Assembly: GCA_050084985.1 (NCBI GenBank)
Contig: JBITNC010000001.1
Coordinates: forward strand, 194,060,001 to 194,124,000
Direction of reading: 5' to 3'
From: Nageia nagi
Lineage: Eukaryota; Pinophyta
DNA: 64,000 nucleotides
Positions 45,428 through 58,034 of the stretch are shown piece by piece (positions within the stretch are counted from its first letter, which is position 1; every line of letters starts with the position of its first letter). A model generated the notes under the pieces. It was not told the DNA's origin. It ran no database searches and saw nothing but the letters and a program-made list of their open reading frames with translations. The position numbers were made by a program, and so were the translations under genes.

Positions 45428-47915
45428 TTGTTTAGTTCACTTGTTTTTAAAAAAAAAACAAAACGAGTGAGGTTGAGCAAGAAAATCAAAACTGAGCCAG
45501 AAATAGAAATGGCGGTTAAAAATGAGCAAGGAAAAACCTCAGTTTTTTATTGTCCAATCACAATGTTAAAAAGTGTTGCTAAAGGGCCATTTAATTCTAA
45601 AAAAACTTTGTTGCAATATATCACAAACATGGATGCTGGAAAAAAAATTGATGAGGGAGCAAGAACTTATAAATGTCACACTTGTAACACTACATTTAAA
45701 GGGAGTTATACCAGGATTGAATCACATTTGACTGACAAACAAGGGACAAGGGTGAGGGTTTGTAAAGAAATGAATAAATTTATGTTTGCAAGAGCCAGTA
45801 GTATTGTGCAAGTGGCTTACCTTAGGAAATGTGGGCTGCCCATTCTTAGATCTAGCCAAGCTTCCCATGTATCCTCATCATCATCATTTAGAGAAAAAGA
45901 AACTCACCCCTCTTCTAGTTTGCCAAGTCTTGCATTCCCCTCCAAAAAAAACTAAACATAGTTGAGGCTTTAAACTTGAAGCAAAAACAGAGAGTTGATG
46001 ATGCAGTGGGAAAATTATTTTTATGCACATGCCTTGCCTATTCATCTTGCACACTCACCTTACTTTACGGCAGCATTTGAGAAAGTAAGATTACTTGGAC
46101 CTTCATATGTACTACCTAGTGAGACTAGACTATGTAGTTCTCTTTTGGAGAAGCAATATATCAGGTGCAATTTGATGATGCAAGAGTTGAAAGCTACATG
46201 GGTGCATAGTGGATGTTCCATTATTATGGATGGGTGGACTGACATTTGTCAATATCCACTCATCATTATAATGGTGTCATGTTCAAAGGGTCCTTATTTT
46301 CTTTGAGTTGTTGATTGGTCAAGGAAAATGAAGAATGCAGAGTTCCAATTCCTCCTACTAAAGGAGGCTATTGATGTCCAAGTAATCACTTTACATTTAG
46401 TTTTCAATTTTCAATTTTATTTTTTGTTGTGCAAATGTTAAATTTTGATGTTTTAATTTTTTTTTGTACAAGTAATTACAGATGCAGCCCCTATTTGCAA
46501 GCGTACAGGAAAATTGGTAGAGGGCACTTACAAGCACATTTATTGAACCCCATGTTGCATTCATGCATTGAATAATGCATTGAAGGACATTGGGAAAATA
46601 GATTTGTTTAGGAACATGGTTGCATAAGCGAGACTTGCAAATGTTTATTCACAACCATCATAACCTCATTGGTCCTCTTTCTCTCTCAAAGGAGTTTCGT
46701 AAATTTGCAAATACGAGATATGCCACTTATTTCATCCTATTGCAGAGGATGATTGAGGTGTAAGAGGCACTACAGTCCATGGTAGTTTATGTAGAAGGGA
46801 AGAGGTGGCCAAGATCTCAAACAAAGGAGGGAAAAAGAATTAGCGAGAAAAGTCTTAGATAAGAATTGGTGGGCTGAAGCTAGGTAACAAAGTTTGAAAG
46901 TTTCATTTTTGTATTTTAAATTTCAAGTTGGATTAGTGATTGTTGAATTAGTTTTAAGTTTTTTAACTCTTTTGTTTCTTGAATGTAGGTAAATTGTATC
47001 TTTTATTTCCCCAATTTTTGAAGTAATAAAGTATGCCAATATGGATTCTCCTAATTTAAAAGAGATATATGAGACTTTCAATAGCATACTTGGGCAAATG
47101 AAAAAGATAATTAATGCTAAACCTTCTTTTTGTGAAGGCCATATTAGACACATCATAGAGAAGAGGTAACAAATGTTGATTGTTGACTTCAGTTTCAATT
47201 TAGTTTGCTTATTGGCATATTGTTCATCTAGTTATTTTTATATTAATTTTGCGTTTATTAATTTTTTTTTTATTTTTGGCAGTGGAATAAGATGAATACA
47301 GCTCTCCATATGGTTGTCCATGTGTTAAACACAAAATGGTATGCATCAAAGATTGGGAAAATAGCACTTAATGATGATATGGAGTTGAATTGGGTTCATG
47401 AATTTCTTTGCCAAGATGTTTTTGAGAGAGGATGGTTGTCTAGTTAGAGAGGAGTTTGTAAAATTTGTGAGACTTAAGGGTCTTCGTTTCAGAAAGCAAG
47501 AGTGCAAGGAGGATAGGACTACCCTTGCCTAAATTGATCCCATTGGATGGTGGGAGCTATATGGAGATGACGCTCCACACTTGAAGAATCTTGCAATTAG
47601 GCTCCTTTCCCAAGTTAGTAGACGCATGCCATTAAGTATTCACTATTTGTCAATTTGAAATTTGAATGATTGTTTGAAATCTTAAATTTCTATTTCTCGA
47701 ATAAGCTAATTTGAATGATTATTTGTAGGTTCGTCATTCATCTATTGCGAAGAGAAATTAATTTACCTATGGCTTCATCCACAATCTAAGGAGGAACTGA
47801 CTTCTCGTAGAGCAGAGAAGGTACTTGCAATGCATAGATCTCTTTGCCTTTGCGAAAGAGTTATGTTAGAGTACAGGGCTAGTCCAGCTGCACGTGGAGT
47901 TAGGCCAACTTGAGG
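45428..47915 (+). pseudogene. hAT 2 transposase gene with introns
   Basis: Exon-like block 45428-45955 holds a BED zinc finger (YKCHTCNTTFKGSYTRIESH). Block 45995-46380 holds the DUF659 core: FYAHALPIHLAHSPYF, ATWVHSGCSIIMDGWTDICQ and CSKGPYFL. A likely AT-rich intron spans about 46385-46470, after which VITDAAPICKRTGKLVEGTY resumes. Further blocks encode WNKMNTALHMVVHVLNTKWY (about 47282) and the hAT dimerisation domain IDPIGWWELYGDDAPHLKNL (about 47538). Stops (for example after GWLSS) make it a pseudogene. The TIRs enclose it. Confidence 0.85.
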
Positions 47916-47934
47916 CTAATAATGATAAGGAGGA

Positions 47935-48175
47935 TATTGATACACCACCATTAGCACATGAGCCTATCGAACCATAGACTATAGTGGTTATTTTGGCATT
48001 TTCATTTTGATATACTTATTTCACTATTCGAAATAGCTCAACAGATAAGGAGGATATTGATACACCACCATTAGCACATAAGCCTATCAAGCCATAGACT
48101 ATAGTGGTTATTTTGGCATTTTCATTTTGTTATACTTATTTCACTATTCGAAATACTCATGTCAATGTCCACTTT
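47935..48175. repeat. tandem duplication of about 118 bp in hAT 2
   Basis: The phrase GATAAGGAGGATATTGATAC then ACCACCATTAGCACA through TTTCACTATTCGAAATA occurs twice (about 47924 and 48042) with only a few changes, just after the transposase C-terminus. Confidence 0.8.
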
Positions 48176-48523
48176 GTGTATTTGATTCATACCTAATGAT
48201 ATTATCATTCAAACTGATTATGACATTTTGATTATGCTATCACATTTATTGTTTTACGATTATGTCTTGAAGCTGAATTTCAAATTTCAATTCCATGTTT
48301 TCAATTTGTATACATGATTGAATTTGACAATATGATCATTCATCATAATAATTTTTACTAGTATTATACTTGGAAACAAAAAAATCTGAAAATTCCAATA
48401 ATTTTTACTAGTATTACACTTGTCGTTCCCTGGCACATTCCTTGGTGTTCCTCAAAAATGACCACCTACATTCTCTTGTTCCCAAATACACATTTCCTCG
48501 TTCTTTGGCCTTGTGGAACACTA

Positions 48524-50950
48524 ATGATCTAGCTTTATATTGATCATTGGAATCAAACAAGCTTTCAAACAAAACTAATCCTTTAGGAATATTGTTATTC
48601 TTTAATTGAATCACATCTTTCTTTGTGAAACATTTGGGCAGCTCATTAGGAGCAATCATATGACATGGTTTCATTAACAAGAAAATCTCTTATCTACTCA
48701 TCACTATCAAAAACTTGTCAGTAAGTCAATTGATCTAGGATCGAGAATTTGTATACCATTTTAACTCCATCAGAATCTCTAATCTTATGTGTTGGGTTAA
48801 AGTTGGCCCCTTTCGCAGAAAGTGCATCAATTGCCTAATCAAACTCTCTAGGGATTGATTTGAAACTTAGAGCCAGGAAAGATTCCAAAAAATCCCAAAC
48901 CCTATTCCTATAATTCTTTAGATAGTGATGTTTGGCATTAGATTTACTTTTGTGACTTGATTTATTATCAATTGAGAATCACCATATATTCTAAGACACT
49001 TTACTCCCAATCTTATGGCTTGATTCAAACCTAAGCAAAGTGTTTATATTCAACCGCATTAGAGGTGCAAATATAGGTAAGCCAATAAGGAATTTTTTTA
49101 GTGGATTAGATAGAGGTTTTAACACCACTCTTGCTCCAACACCCTTTCTACATCTAGCTCCATCATTAAGCAATAATTCCTCATACCCAAATATGAAATT
49201 ATGAAATTCAAATCATTTGCAGTCAATATTCAATGGCGATTAAGGCTTGTCTAACACTATCTTGTTCAACCACTTCCGCTACTTCTATATTGGCCAAATT
49301 ATGAGGTATTTTTTCAACATGTCTAGGTTTGGTATCCTCATTGTGAATTTTCATAATTTTACCATCAAAGTGAATTTCCAAATATGTATAGTCTAAAGCC
49401 ATATGTCCTAGTTTGGCTATATATTCTTTTGATAAGCTTAATTCAAACATTTGGAGGGAGATATACAACAACAACCATTTGAGGAACAAAAGTCTTTGGG
49501 TAGTTATTTAATGCCATTTGCAAATAATTGATGACTTATATAGAGTGGATTGAACTTCCATCTAGTTGTAACATCCCATCTATACTTGTAGTCTAACATA
49601 AACTCATAGCCTCAGCTATTGCTTTTGGCATAACAATAGTTGTTGCGCTTGAATCTATCAAACAATTGTGTAAGACATAACACTATTATGAGAGAAGCAT
49701 AGAAATGTGGGGGTTTTACATTTCCATTTATTTGAACTATATTAGAGTCACCTAAAGAAGACTTTCCTTTTATCATTTTTCAATTGGAGTGGTCCTTCAA
49801 GCAAATTTAACTTGCCCGACATAAATAATGCATCTAACATAGAAATTTTTGCAGGAATTTGTATCTTCAATAATATTGTAAAACGCAACATTTAAGGACT
49901 TACTTGTGCTTGGCAATTGATGCAACTTCTATTGATGAGCAACGGCTTCTCCACTTTGTCTAGAGGTTGACTGGTGAGTTGCATCTTGAGTTACTCTAGT
50001 TGGGTTATGTTGCGGTTGTTGAAACTGTTGCAACCTTTATTCCGACTTGTGCCCAGCTATATTTCTTTGCTCGAACTGTACAAACGATTGTGTGTCTTTG
50101 TCTATGCTACCGGATGGATTTGCTTGGGCTCTTATTTGAAAACAATTCATATGATCCATAACTTTCCCAAGAACAAACAGGTTCATAAGCGTACTATCAA
50201 CCATTTGATCAATATAAATGCCTAAAACTTCTTGTTGATAATTCTAGCAAGCGTCGAGAAAATGTGGATCATTGCAAGAGCTACATCAGTTAGAAGCAAC
50301 GAGTGGTTTAGGGTCTTGCTATCCGACTGAATTTGAAGCTGGACCATGCTCAACGCTATTATTTTGGGGATTGGCAAATCTCCTTTGCCTTTCTTTTGAG
50401 TGATCTTGTTGCTCAAGTTTCCGATTGTAGCTTCCATTTGCTGAATTTCAATTGCTTTATTATTATAAATGGGATTTGAAGGAGCGGGAAGCATAAAGTG
50501 GGCAGATGGGGCAAGGAGTTGCTAATTTAATGGAGGTGGAGTAATTAAAGGTGCAAGTGCTCGAGGGCTTTGATTATTAGCTATTGGTCCAAGGCCTAAT
50601 TCCAGGAAGGCATTACAACACTAGGAGCTAGCTTGCCAACAAATATGAGGCTTTCTTCAACTTGTTTTGCTATATTTTACACATGAGGGAATGTAGCACC
50701 AAAATTCATTATCAACAATCCTATATATGAACCATATGCTTTCTTGCAATACATTAGAGCTTGAGCAGCAATAGGTCTTAACTCTTATGGAATTTGAGTA
50801 TTGGTCTTTAAGAAACTCATGTTCAAATCAGCAACACTCTCCCGAGGATGTCTCTTAATCAAGACATTGTGCAATGAAAGTCATCTCCTTCTTATGCAAT
50901 TGCTTTACAAAGGCATCACCAAGTTTTGCCCATGTTATTGTGTTTAATGT
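48524..50950 (-). pseudogene. gypsy F gag, protease and pol start
   Basis: Minus strand from high to low. Gag at 50950-50220 with TWAKLGDAFVKQLHKKEMTF, a proline-rich stretch, then IQQMEATIGNLSNKI. Protease near 49690-49610 with CLIDSSATTIVMPKAIAEAM, where the catalytic D-S/T-G is D-S-S. A linker with YIAKLGHMALDYTYLEIHF (49489-49223). The pol entry is PKGLVLFESLFDSNDQYKAR (48680-48524) up to the hAT border. Frames are broken many times. Confidence 0.75.
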
Positions 50951-50969
50951 ATAGTGAAGGTATGTGTAG

Positions 50970-51539
50970 ATTCTAGGGTTAACGGTTGCACAGAATTTCG
51001 TTATTACATTCAATGTAGAGTGATTATTTTTTCATGGCTATAAAGAATTTCGTAACATTATTGTGTTGAATGTGTAGCTAGCGATCTTGGGATAAATCCT
51101 CAAGAATTCACACTGATTTCAAGAAAATCCATGTCCGTCTTGGATCCTGTTGCCGAGAAATTGACAATCGTTAATGTGACTAACACTTTGGTCACCACAA
51201 TAAACATCACAACAGAGTCCATATTATTGAATCCGAGCAAAACTTATCTCTGATTAAGAGGTATTTCTCAGCGCCTGTATTTCTTGGGTTGAGGCTTTAA
51301 TGTGTACGAGTTAGGCTTATCAAAGTGTTAGTCACTTAACAATTGTCAATTTCTCAACAACAGGATCAAAATGGACATGTATTTTCCTAAAAGCCGTGTG
51401 GAGTCTTGAGGATTTATCCCCAAGCTCGCTAGCTACACATTCAACGCAATAGCATTATGAAATTCTTTACAGCCATGAAAAATAATTACTATACATTCAA
51501 TGCAATAATGAAATTTTGTATAGCCGTTAACCCTAGAAT
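50970..51539. mobile_element. 570-bp foldback element with about 220-bp inverted repeats
   Basis: Left arm 50970-51190 (ATTCTAGGGTTAACGG...GACTAACACTTTG) is mirrored by right arm 51321-51539, roughly 80-85 percent paired, around a 130-bp spacer with no open frame. Long TIRs with a tiny core suggest a foldback or Mutator-like non-autonomous DNA transposon. No clear 9-bp duplication flanks it. It abuts the 5' part of gypsy F gag. Confidence 0.8.
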
Positions 51540-51562
51540 TTGTTGTGACAAAACACAACATG

Positions 51563-51586
51563 CCCCAAAATCCTACGATTTTGGGG
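51563..51586. repeat. perfect 10-bp stem palindrome
   Basis: CCCCAAAATC at 51563-51572 and GATTTTGGGG at 51577-51586 around a 4-base loop, just outside the foldback element. Role unknown. Confidence 0.7.
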
Positions 51587-51959
51587 ACCCTAACTAACTC
51601 GTCTGCACATAGGGTCATGTTTTTAACTCCTCCAATTCAAGTGGTTTCGTAAGAACCTAGATATTATGTCAAGTTGTCCCAAGCCTAAGTTTAAAGAATC
51701 GCCTAAGTCTGCAAAGCCAAAAGTCAATCTTAGGTGAGCCAGGGAAGTCCAGGTCAAGTCGGAACAGTGAAAAGGCAAACTAGGCCACTTCAAGACCTAG
51801 CACATGCCTCAAAAAGACAATCTTGGAAGGCCACATAGGTCGAGTTCAAAGATGAGAAAGTGGAGTCCAAGTACCCACGGGGCATGCGCTCATGAAAAAG
51901 AGGCATCTAGTCTGATCTCATGAGGAAACTTGGCTAAGGCACGAACTCCTCAAACTAGC

Positions 51960-52512
51960 ATCCAACTCAGGCATGACCTAGGGAGTTGGGAGCACCGTTT
52001 CAAAAGACAAAATCTTGTCTTTTTGTAGCATCAATCTGGCTCAGGAGAGTAGGGAGCACCGTTTCAAAAGGCAAAATCTTGTCTTACTATAGCATGGTCC
52101 TAGCTCAAGGGAGTTGGGAGGACCGTTTCAAAAGACAAAATCTTGTCTTTCTGTAGCATGCTCCTAGATTAGAGGAGTTGGGAGCACCATTTCAAAAACC
52201 AAAATCTTGTCTTTCTGTAGCATGCTCCTAACTCAGGGGAGTTGGGAGTACCGTTTCAAAAGACAAAATCTTGTCTTTTTCTAGCATGCTCCTAACTCAA
52301 GGGAGTTGGGAGTACCGTTTCAAAAGACAAAATCTTGTCTTTTTCTAGCATGCTCCTAGCTCAGGGGAGTTGGAAGCATCGTTTCAAAAGACAAAATCTT
52401 GTCTTTCTATAGCATGCTCCTAGCTCAAGAGAGTTGGGAGCACCGTTTCAAAAGACAAAATCTTGTCTTGTTGTAGCATGCTCCTAAGGCAAGGACATGC
52501 CCAGTTGGTCTG
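51960..52512. repeat. 8 tandem units of exactly 64 bp
   Basis: The marker CAAAAGACAAAATCTTGTCT begins at 52001, 52065, 52129, 52193, 52257, 52321, 52385 and 52449, a constant 64-bp step. Each unit also has AGCATGCTCCTAGCTCA and GGGAGTTGGGAGCACCGTTT. The marker holds a dyad AAAGACAA-AATC-TTGTCTTT. The period is not a multiple of three and frames are closed. Confidence 0.92.
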
Positions 52513-53010
52513 CAAGGCGAAATTTGACTAAGGCATGGAGCCTCGAACCTCAAACTCAGCTCCAACATGACCAAAGGGGTGGGTGCATGGTTTCAAAGGA
52601 CAAAATCTTATCTTTTTAAAGCATGCACCAAACCTAGAGAGCCTTCAAGATGATCAAAACATGAAAATCGAGCTAAAGGGATCAAAAATTGAGCAAATCC
52701 AGGCATCTGCAACCCAACGCATGCTACGAAAAGACAAAATCTTGTCTTTCTAGAGCATGCACTAAAACTAGAAGAGCTAGAGGATTGAGCGCATGATTTG
52801 AAAAGACAAAATCTTGCCTTTTTGAATCATACGCTAGGCTTTCGGAGTGTCCAAGTTGAGCACAGTGATCAAATTTGACACATCTAGGCACTAGAAAGAA
52901 CAAACATCAGACAACTAGGAGCAAGGCAACTAGGAACATCAACAAGCAAAGTGCATGCACCCCCAAGGCTGACACATGCCCCAAGAAGACAAAATCTTGT
53001 CTTTTTTGGG
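52513..53010. repeat. dispersed, diverged copies of the same dyad unit
   Basis: The GACAAAATCTTGTCTTT-GCATGC core reappears near 52595, 52730, 52803 and 52988 at 70 to 190-bp spacing with diverged filler. This looks like the older, eroded part of the array, or the source repeats from which the 64-bp unit was amplified. Confidence 0.75.
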
Positions 53011-55999
53011 CATGCGCTAGGCTTGGGAAGGCTCCAGAAGCCCCACGTCTAGTTTCTAACAGTCAGGCCTATAATTTTGAGTGAGCATGCACCCCGAAGT
53101 CGGCTATCCCAAAAGGTTTCACAGAGCTCATACATTGCATCACAAGGTCCCACGATGTTCCATTAATGAACACAGGCTTCCAGATTATCCCCGCCAGTTG
53201 CTGGTAGGAGTGTTTCAAAGCCAAGTGTTGCAGAAGCAAGGAAGATGGACGAATTCTTGAGTGCTAGAGGAGCATAGCAGCATGTTGCAGTTGCAACAAT
53301 TTTATTTTATTTTATTATTGCAAATTATTTTAAATTTGGATTTCAAAACTTATTAAATTTGGCCCAACCTTGTGACGTATGAGGATTTGCTCCCACAAGT
53401 GCTGGAATAAATCTTGTAATGCCATGTGGAGAATTTGGGCTCATTTGTAGAGGAATAGACATTTTTGCACTTGTGAGAGACTTAATTCTATTGCCAATTA
53501 AATGAGTTTGGTCCATTTGTGAATGTGGTGTGATTTCAAGTAATTGAATGGTGAATGCTATTGCTATCTTGTTTCACTTGAGTTGCTTGGATCATCTCAT
53601 AAACCTTGTTGAGCTGGATGAGAGAGTAGTTGAACATCTCCTGAAGTGATTTGAGTAAAACTTGACTTGTGATAACTTCATAGTTTGCATAATTAGGCAT
53701 GTGCATTTGCGATGGCTCTTATGACGCTTAGCTTAGGAACTTCACTTCACCGTCGAAGATCTACCCATGACTTACTTCTACCACCCTTGCCATTGCTTCA
53801 TGCTCCTTTTACTAGTCCATTCGTGTTGTTGGCTAGTAGAGTGAACGCGGAGTGCGTGGAACCTAAATCAAGCCCAAGAGAAGCAAATCCCAATCCTATG
53901 TACATGTCGATGAAACCATATGCACCCGTGCTCGATTCATACACCATGGTCTAATCTACCTTTTTCTTTATTTTTCACATTTTTCTCACGGCTTTCGTAA
54001 CCTATTTTTCCTTTTCTTTCAAGAAAGAACCATTTGCTAGAGACAAGGACCCTTCGAGTCCTTGGTTAACAAATTATATTTGAGTTGGTAATAGCTTTAA
54101 ATATCCTAGCCAGTCTCCTGAGTAACCTCGCACACATCCCATCATGAGACCTTTGAGTTAACCAATCCTCATAACGGGTAGGGGTCACGCCCTACCACCT
54201 AAGTGTTGGTGTCTTCCCACAAGCCTTGCAAGCCCATTCGCCTATCAGCAAGGTAGGAAAGAAAAGGCCTCCAACAGAATCTACACATATCTTCACTACT
54301 TCTGTAGTTTTGAATGCTTGGTCAGCCATGACATTTGAATTGCACACAAACAAAACCTAAAAATCAACTATAAAACTCATAAATACATATATACAAAAAC
54401 CCTAACTTACAACATTCATATAGAGAAACCAAAATTTCTCAGAAAACAAACCCTCTTGTCAACAAGACACAAAAGCTCAAGGAGCTTTCCCTCGATTTCA
54501 CTATCTCAACAGTAGCCTTTTACGGCTCCGAAATCTCTTCCCATCATCATATGAACTCGCCAAATACTTCAACCTGTCTTCCGCTACAAATACCCACATA
54601 CCCTAGTTAAAATCAAAACCCCCAAAAAAAAAAACCTACCAAATCACAAACCCCAAAGTTCTATTAACTGTTTTAAGGACATAAAAATAACACGAAGCTT
54701 ACAAAATATTGCCTCACGTAGCTTCAAACAACAACATTCTCCATGGTTGCTTGGTGAAGCTCTACAACAACATAGCAACCAGAAAAATAACACATTAAGA
54801 GGGTGTTTTTCTCAAGTGCCCGTTACCGTACTGTCAACATAGGGAAAAAACAGTAAATTGACCAAAAAGTGAGTTGTTATTATCTTTGAAAGAGAAATTT
54901 ACCCCTTATAGTGCTGCCCAAATATGCAAGAAACAATCATGTCAGAAGTTCACAACCAAGCCTAATCAACAAGGCTCTATAAACATCTGCACTCCTATGA
55001 ACATCATTTGTTTGTAACATCAAATACTATTGTCAATTTTGAAATCTAGTTTCTGGAAACCATTGACAATGCTAGTTGATACACAATACTGCCCATATTT
55101 GTCACTATCTTATACATTGTTTTCTACTCAAACATCAGCAGACAAATATTTTATAGCCTTGGTCTTAGAATGCTTGGAAAAAGCCTGATAACTACTGGAT
55201 TTTTCCAAATTTAATTCAAAAATAAGGTGTTTTCATACACAGAGTGAACATGTTGTCACCAAAAAAAAAGAATACCTTCACCTTTTACCTTTATATTTGC
55301 AACAATCTTCTGACCTATTTACATTCTTCCACTCGAATAAATATCACACCACCTATTCCTAACAATCAAATCTTCATACTCATAAATTTATAATTCAATA
55401 TGCATCCCTCTACATCACATAAAATAATCTTCATGTCCCTATGTTCCTAAATTTTGTACAGTTTCTATATTCTCAAAAACATAGTAAAAACATAATTAGT
55501 AAGGTGCTTTGATTTTAGGCATTTAACACTACACTTCTTATGCAAGATGGACATAGCTAGAAAGTTAACCTTTGAGGAAACCTATAGAAAATGCTATATG
55601 AGATTTGGATTAATTGATTGCTGATAGGATGACCTCCGGAATTCCACCTGATAGTAAAAGTACAATAATTCTTCATGCCTAGCAATTACTCCTGTGCCAC
55701 TAGGCCACTTCTGGTTTTCCACCAAAACAAAATATAGAAATATTATTACATATGAAGCTCACAAAATAATAGTACTCTGACTCTACTCAAACATGGTTTT
55801 CAATATTGCCAAATAAACCACACTAGCAAATTATGACAATGGAGCAGCATGCAAGCCACAACACCAATTCAATTGAAAAACATAGAATTATTTTTCCTCT
55901 ACAATTAATGATGTTAATGAACTCATGCTTGAGCATTGTGCTACCTAATAGCTATGATATATTGATACTCTCCAATGTCAACAAGATCTCCACTTGGTA
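53011..55999. other. intron 2, no supported gene
   Basis: An 80-codon plus-strand open frame at 53712-53954 shows no known motif. GC content is a little higher at 53150-54550. It may include leader or LTR of gypsy F, but no matching pair of LTRs was found. Nothing else is recognised. Confidence 0.4.
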
Positions 56000-57159
56000 T
56001 GATTGCCCAAATATACATTTGAGTATGCTTAATTACAATATTTACAACCTCTCTTGGCTCCAGTCCAACATAACTTTCAACATTGCCAGCTCAAAGTAGG
56101 AACAAGTATTAATGTAGTTACTATAAATCATGAAACTGAAAGGCCCACTGTCCATCCATGTTAGGGGAGTTCAGGAACTAATGGAAACACTCCACAGGAA
56201 GCCCAGGTTCAAATCTCCCTGCCCTTACATGGTAAGGAGTTTAAGTCCCTTATCTAATATTTAAAAAGGAATTTACCAATATTTCAAAAATATTAATGTA
56301 AAAAACCTTCAAATAAAAACATTGTTCACACAATTCCGATAATGATTGGGCATTCTATCTGGTACCACAAGAAAAAACATAAACTAGGAGCATTCAGTAT
56401 ATAATACATAAACTAAGATAAATAGACATCTACACCACATAATAAATAGATAGATAGAACATTCAAGAAGTACAATCTAACAATCAACTGATCTTACCTA
56501 CCTCTTATTGTGTGAACTTACAACCATAGTTGCAAGGACATGGATACAACATCAAATACCAATATTCCTATATAGATGTGACATATTTTCAAAACACCTT
56601 GATCCACATATGTTTGATACAATATCCATAAAAAACTTCATATAACAAATATTTTCACAAATATAGAGCGGAAAAAAGACATTTTCATTACTTAAGAAAG
56701 CAATATTTTTTTTTGAATTTTCTGTTGTCATTTAAATTTTACATCATTTTCTATTTAAGCATCTTCTTTTTTAGATTCTCTAATCTTTTGATCATGATAT
56801 TTGGATTGTATCCATTAGTATCTGATGTTATTAGAATACAAACACGCATTTGAAAACGTCATATCTGTATCACCATCCAATACATGGATACAAATATGCA
56901 AGCATAGGGGATGGAGTATCCAGTAACTATGCTTATAGTTATTATACGATATAGGCATATAAAATATGATACAATGTTAAATCATAACTTAGCATTCTAG
57001 GATTATATTCACTACAAAAAGGAAATCATACCCATAACTTATATTCAATGAAGAAATCATGCTGAAATTATCCTTTTTATTTGTAAAAATACTTGCATAA
57101 GATGATATTATCAGAATTTTGCAGCCAAAAAATTATATTTATGATCATCTCCACAGCAC
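56000..57159. other. intron 2, possible SINE trace near 56200
   Basis: GGTTCAAATCTCC at about 56207-56219 resembles a pol III B box, but the A box and borders are unclear. The rest is AT-rich. Confidence 0.25.
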
Positions 57160-57936
57160 TAGTGCAATGGTTCAAGCTTTAACTCTTCTATAGGAGGTCT
57201 CAAATTTGAATCTCTGGATGGTTGTTCCAATACGCTTTGGCTACCCCTTGGCTACCATCATACTTTCCGTTCATAGCCGTCAAGTGGATAAGGAAGACAC
57301 TAAAATTTTACCATGCTGGCAGCTGTGAAGGGGTTCCTAGAACAGTTTGCCTCATGATTGAACCAAAAAAAAATTTATATTTATGATCAAGTTGACAAAT
57401 GGTTCTACTCTCAATTACTGATATAACAAATAAGATATATGTCTTACAATGCAAGTAATGAATAAATGTTAGAACATTACAATAATATTTGAAAGTAATC
57501 ACTCATCCAAAAACAAGAACATTGACACAAAATTATTATGCTTTGCTTGTCAATGGTTCAAGCTTTGACTCTTCTATAGGAGGTCTCAAATTTGAATCTC
57601 TGGATGGTTGTTCCAATACGCATTGGATACCCCTTGGCTACCATCATACTTTCCATTCATAGCCGTCAAGTGGATGGAGGAGACACTAAAATTTTACCCT
57701 GCTGGCGGCTGTGAGGGGGTTCCTAGAACAGTTTGCCTCATGATTGAACCAAAAAAAATCATATTTATGATCAAGTTGACAAATGGCTCTACTTTCAATT
57801 ACTGATATAACAAATAAAATACATGTCTTACAATGCAAGTAATAAATAAATATTAGAACATTACAATAATATTTAAAAGTATCACTCATCCAAAAACAAG
57901 AACATTGACACAAAATTATTATGCTTTGCTTGTCAT
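57160..57936 (+). repeat. SINE-like block in a 386-bp tandem duplication
   Basis: Two adjacent copies (57165-57550 and 57551-57936) differ by only a few bases and small indels. Each starts with pol III-like promoter parts: TAGTGCAATGG (57160-57170) fits the A-box consensus TRGYNNARNGG, and AATTTGAATCT about 30 bp later is a weak B box. This is followed by about 150 bp and an A-run (CCAAAAAAAAA) as in a tRNA-derived SINE. The second half of each unit is ordinary AT-rich DNA included in the duplication. Confidence 0.6.
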
Positions 57937-58034
57937 GGTATAGCAAAATGTACTTTTATGGTTAGCCTACAGTTCGTGTTACTTTCAATATCTGAAAGTG
58001 AAATTTTGAAAAACAAATAGGAAGGAGATCATAC

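Larger units (their letters stand above)
44877..48523 (+). mobile_element. hAT element 2, inserted in gypsy F
   Basis: 3.6-kb DNA transposon with short terminal inverted repeats: left AGTGTTCCACGAGG (44878-44891), right CCTTGTGGAACACT (48509-48522), 13 of 14 matching. It carries a plus-strand hAT transposase gene. The gypsy pol sequence is split exactly at these borders. An 8-bp duplication is not evident, so it has decayed or the border is off by a few bases. Confidence 0.78.
43140..50950 (-). mobile_element. Ty3/gypsy element F, interrupted by hAT 2
   Basis: Minus-strand gypsy polyprotein in two blocks, 50950-48524 and 44876-43140. The order is gag, protease, RT, integrase, as in Ty3/gypsy. 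A continuous pol segment (ESLFDSNDQYKARSL, then YKEAYFAPNKMIKIRNECS) is split by the hAT 2 insertion. RNase H and the zinc-linker part are missing between RT and integrase. Many stops. LTRs were not identified with confidence. It lies in LSM7 intron 2, same orientation as the gene. Confidence 0.82.
38934..58034 (-). other. LSM7: LSM7 intron 2, about 19.1 kb
   Basis: Donor GTATGA (after GGCAGG), acceptor ATTCAG. It holds two hAT elements, a gypsy element, a foldback element, tandem arrays and a SINE-like duplication. Splicing across it requires joining sites 19 kb apart. Confidence 0.9.

Noticed and set aside
51960-52512. Possible CRISPR-like array
   Set aside because: Whole 64-bp units repeat without unique spacers and the setting is a plant intron; it is a minisatellite.
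53712-53954. 80-codon plus-strand open frame
   Set aside because: No recognisable domain; possible element leader sequence only.
56207-56219. pol III B-box-like motif
   Set aside because: A lone short match without a convincing A box, tail or target duplication.
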